This document shows positions 5,558 to 5,701 of a stretch of DNA of 5,701 bases, piece after piece. Where the stretch lies: the NCBI GenBank assembly GCA_937884685.1, contig CAKZYM010000981.1, positions 1 through 5,701 on the forward strand, written 5' to 3'. Position 1 is the stretch's first letter. Each line of letters opens with the position of its first letter. Under the pieces are notes generated by a model that worked only from the letters and a program-made list of their open reading frames with translations, ran no database searches and was not told the origin of the DNA. Origin of the DNA: an uncultured Calothrix sp. (lineage in GTDB: Bacteria > Cyanobacteriota > Cyanobacteriia > Cyanobacteriales > Nostocaceae). A program made the translations under genes and the position numbers.

Positions 5558-5611
5558 AACTCCTAACTCCTAACTCCTAACTCCTAACTGCTCACTGTTC
5601 ACTGTTCACTG
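5542..5611. repeat. Heptamer tandem array, ten drifting units
   Basis: Ten 7-base units follow without interruption: TTAATTC, CTAATTC, CTAACTC four times, CTAACTG, CTCACTG, and TTCACTG twice. The sequence changes stepwise from one end to the other, as expected for slippage copying with accumulated substitutions. The right-hand units overlap the 3' end of the minus-strand partial gene. Confidence 0.92.
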
Positions 5612-5701
5612 ACTTTTGCTTCTTAAAACCATCGATAGCATCTCCTAATGCTGTAGTTAAACTTTGACGAGTTTGAGAATGTTTATCTTGTTCAGTTTTC
5701 A
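5592..5701 (-). CDS. 3' end of an unidentified gene, truncated by the window edge
   Basis: A minus-strand frame is open from the right edge to TGA at 5592-5594, giving 35 C-terminal residues: KTEQDKHSQTRQSLTTALGD, then AIDGFKKQKSVNSEQ. The first 29 or so residues look like a hydrophilic, helical protein end. The last five or six codons and the stop come from TTCACTG and CTCACTG heptamer units, so the tail may have been added or replaced by the repeat. I do not recognise the family. It converges on the ABC transporter gene. A longer window could show that it is not coding. Confidence 0.55.
   Translation of the reverse strand, partial: KTEQDKHSQTRQSLTTALGDAIDGFKKQKSVNSEQ

Overview
The window looks like chromosomal DNA of a filamentous, Nostocales-type cyanobacterium. 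The evidence is AT-rich intergenic DNA, arrays of 7-base tandem repeats (CTAACTC and relatives), dispersed repeats of the type GTTAGCGTAGCGTGTCC...GGACATAGC, and proteins that read as cyanobacterial. I saw no copy of the HIP1 octamer GCGATCGC, so the assignment rests on the repeats and protein style and is an inference.

Layout from left to right. Positions 1-85 hold a G-rich purine tract and a heptamer array. An alpha/beta-hydrolase gene (79-909, minus) takes its stop codon from that array and has a second small heptamer array at its start. Next is the decayed copy of a small gene (968-1258, minus), readable in one frame through two nonsense codons. A DUF202 small membrane protein gene (1387-1767, plus) follows. 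A 524-base stretch (1768-2291) has no gene that I can support but holds a 122-base nested palindromic repeat. Positions 2292-3356 hold two diverged copies of one unrecognised gene of about 100 codons (minus), separated by a 169-base MITE-like element with terminal inverted repeats and a multi-hairpin core. A 608-residue ABC exporter half-transporter (3601-5427, plus) is the largest gene. It converges on the 3' end of an unidentified minus-strand gene that runs off the right edge. Between them lie a dispersed palindromic repeat, a stem-loop and a ten-unit heptamer array.

There is no clear multi-gene pathway. The genes are mostly alone, on alternating strands, with long spacers full of repeats. 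The ABC exporter and the upstream paralogue of the small pair are divergent and share a 244-base spacer, which is the only arrangement hinting at shared control. The most distinctive features are the unrecognised paralogue pair with the element between its members, the structured core of that element, and the heptamer arrays that supply stop codons to the genes at both ends of the window.
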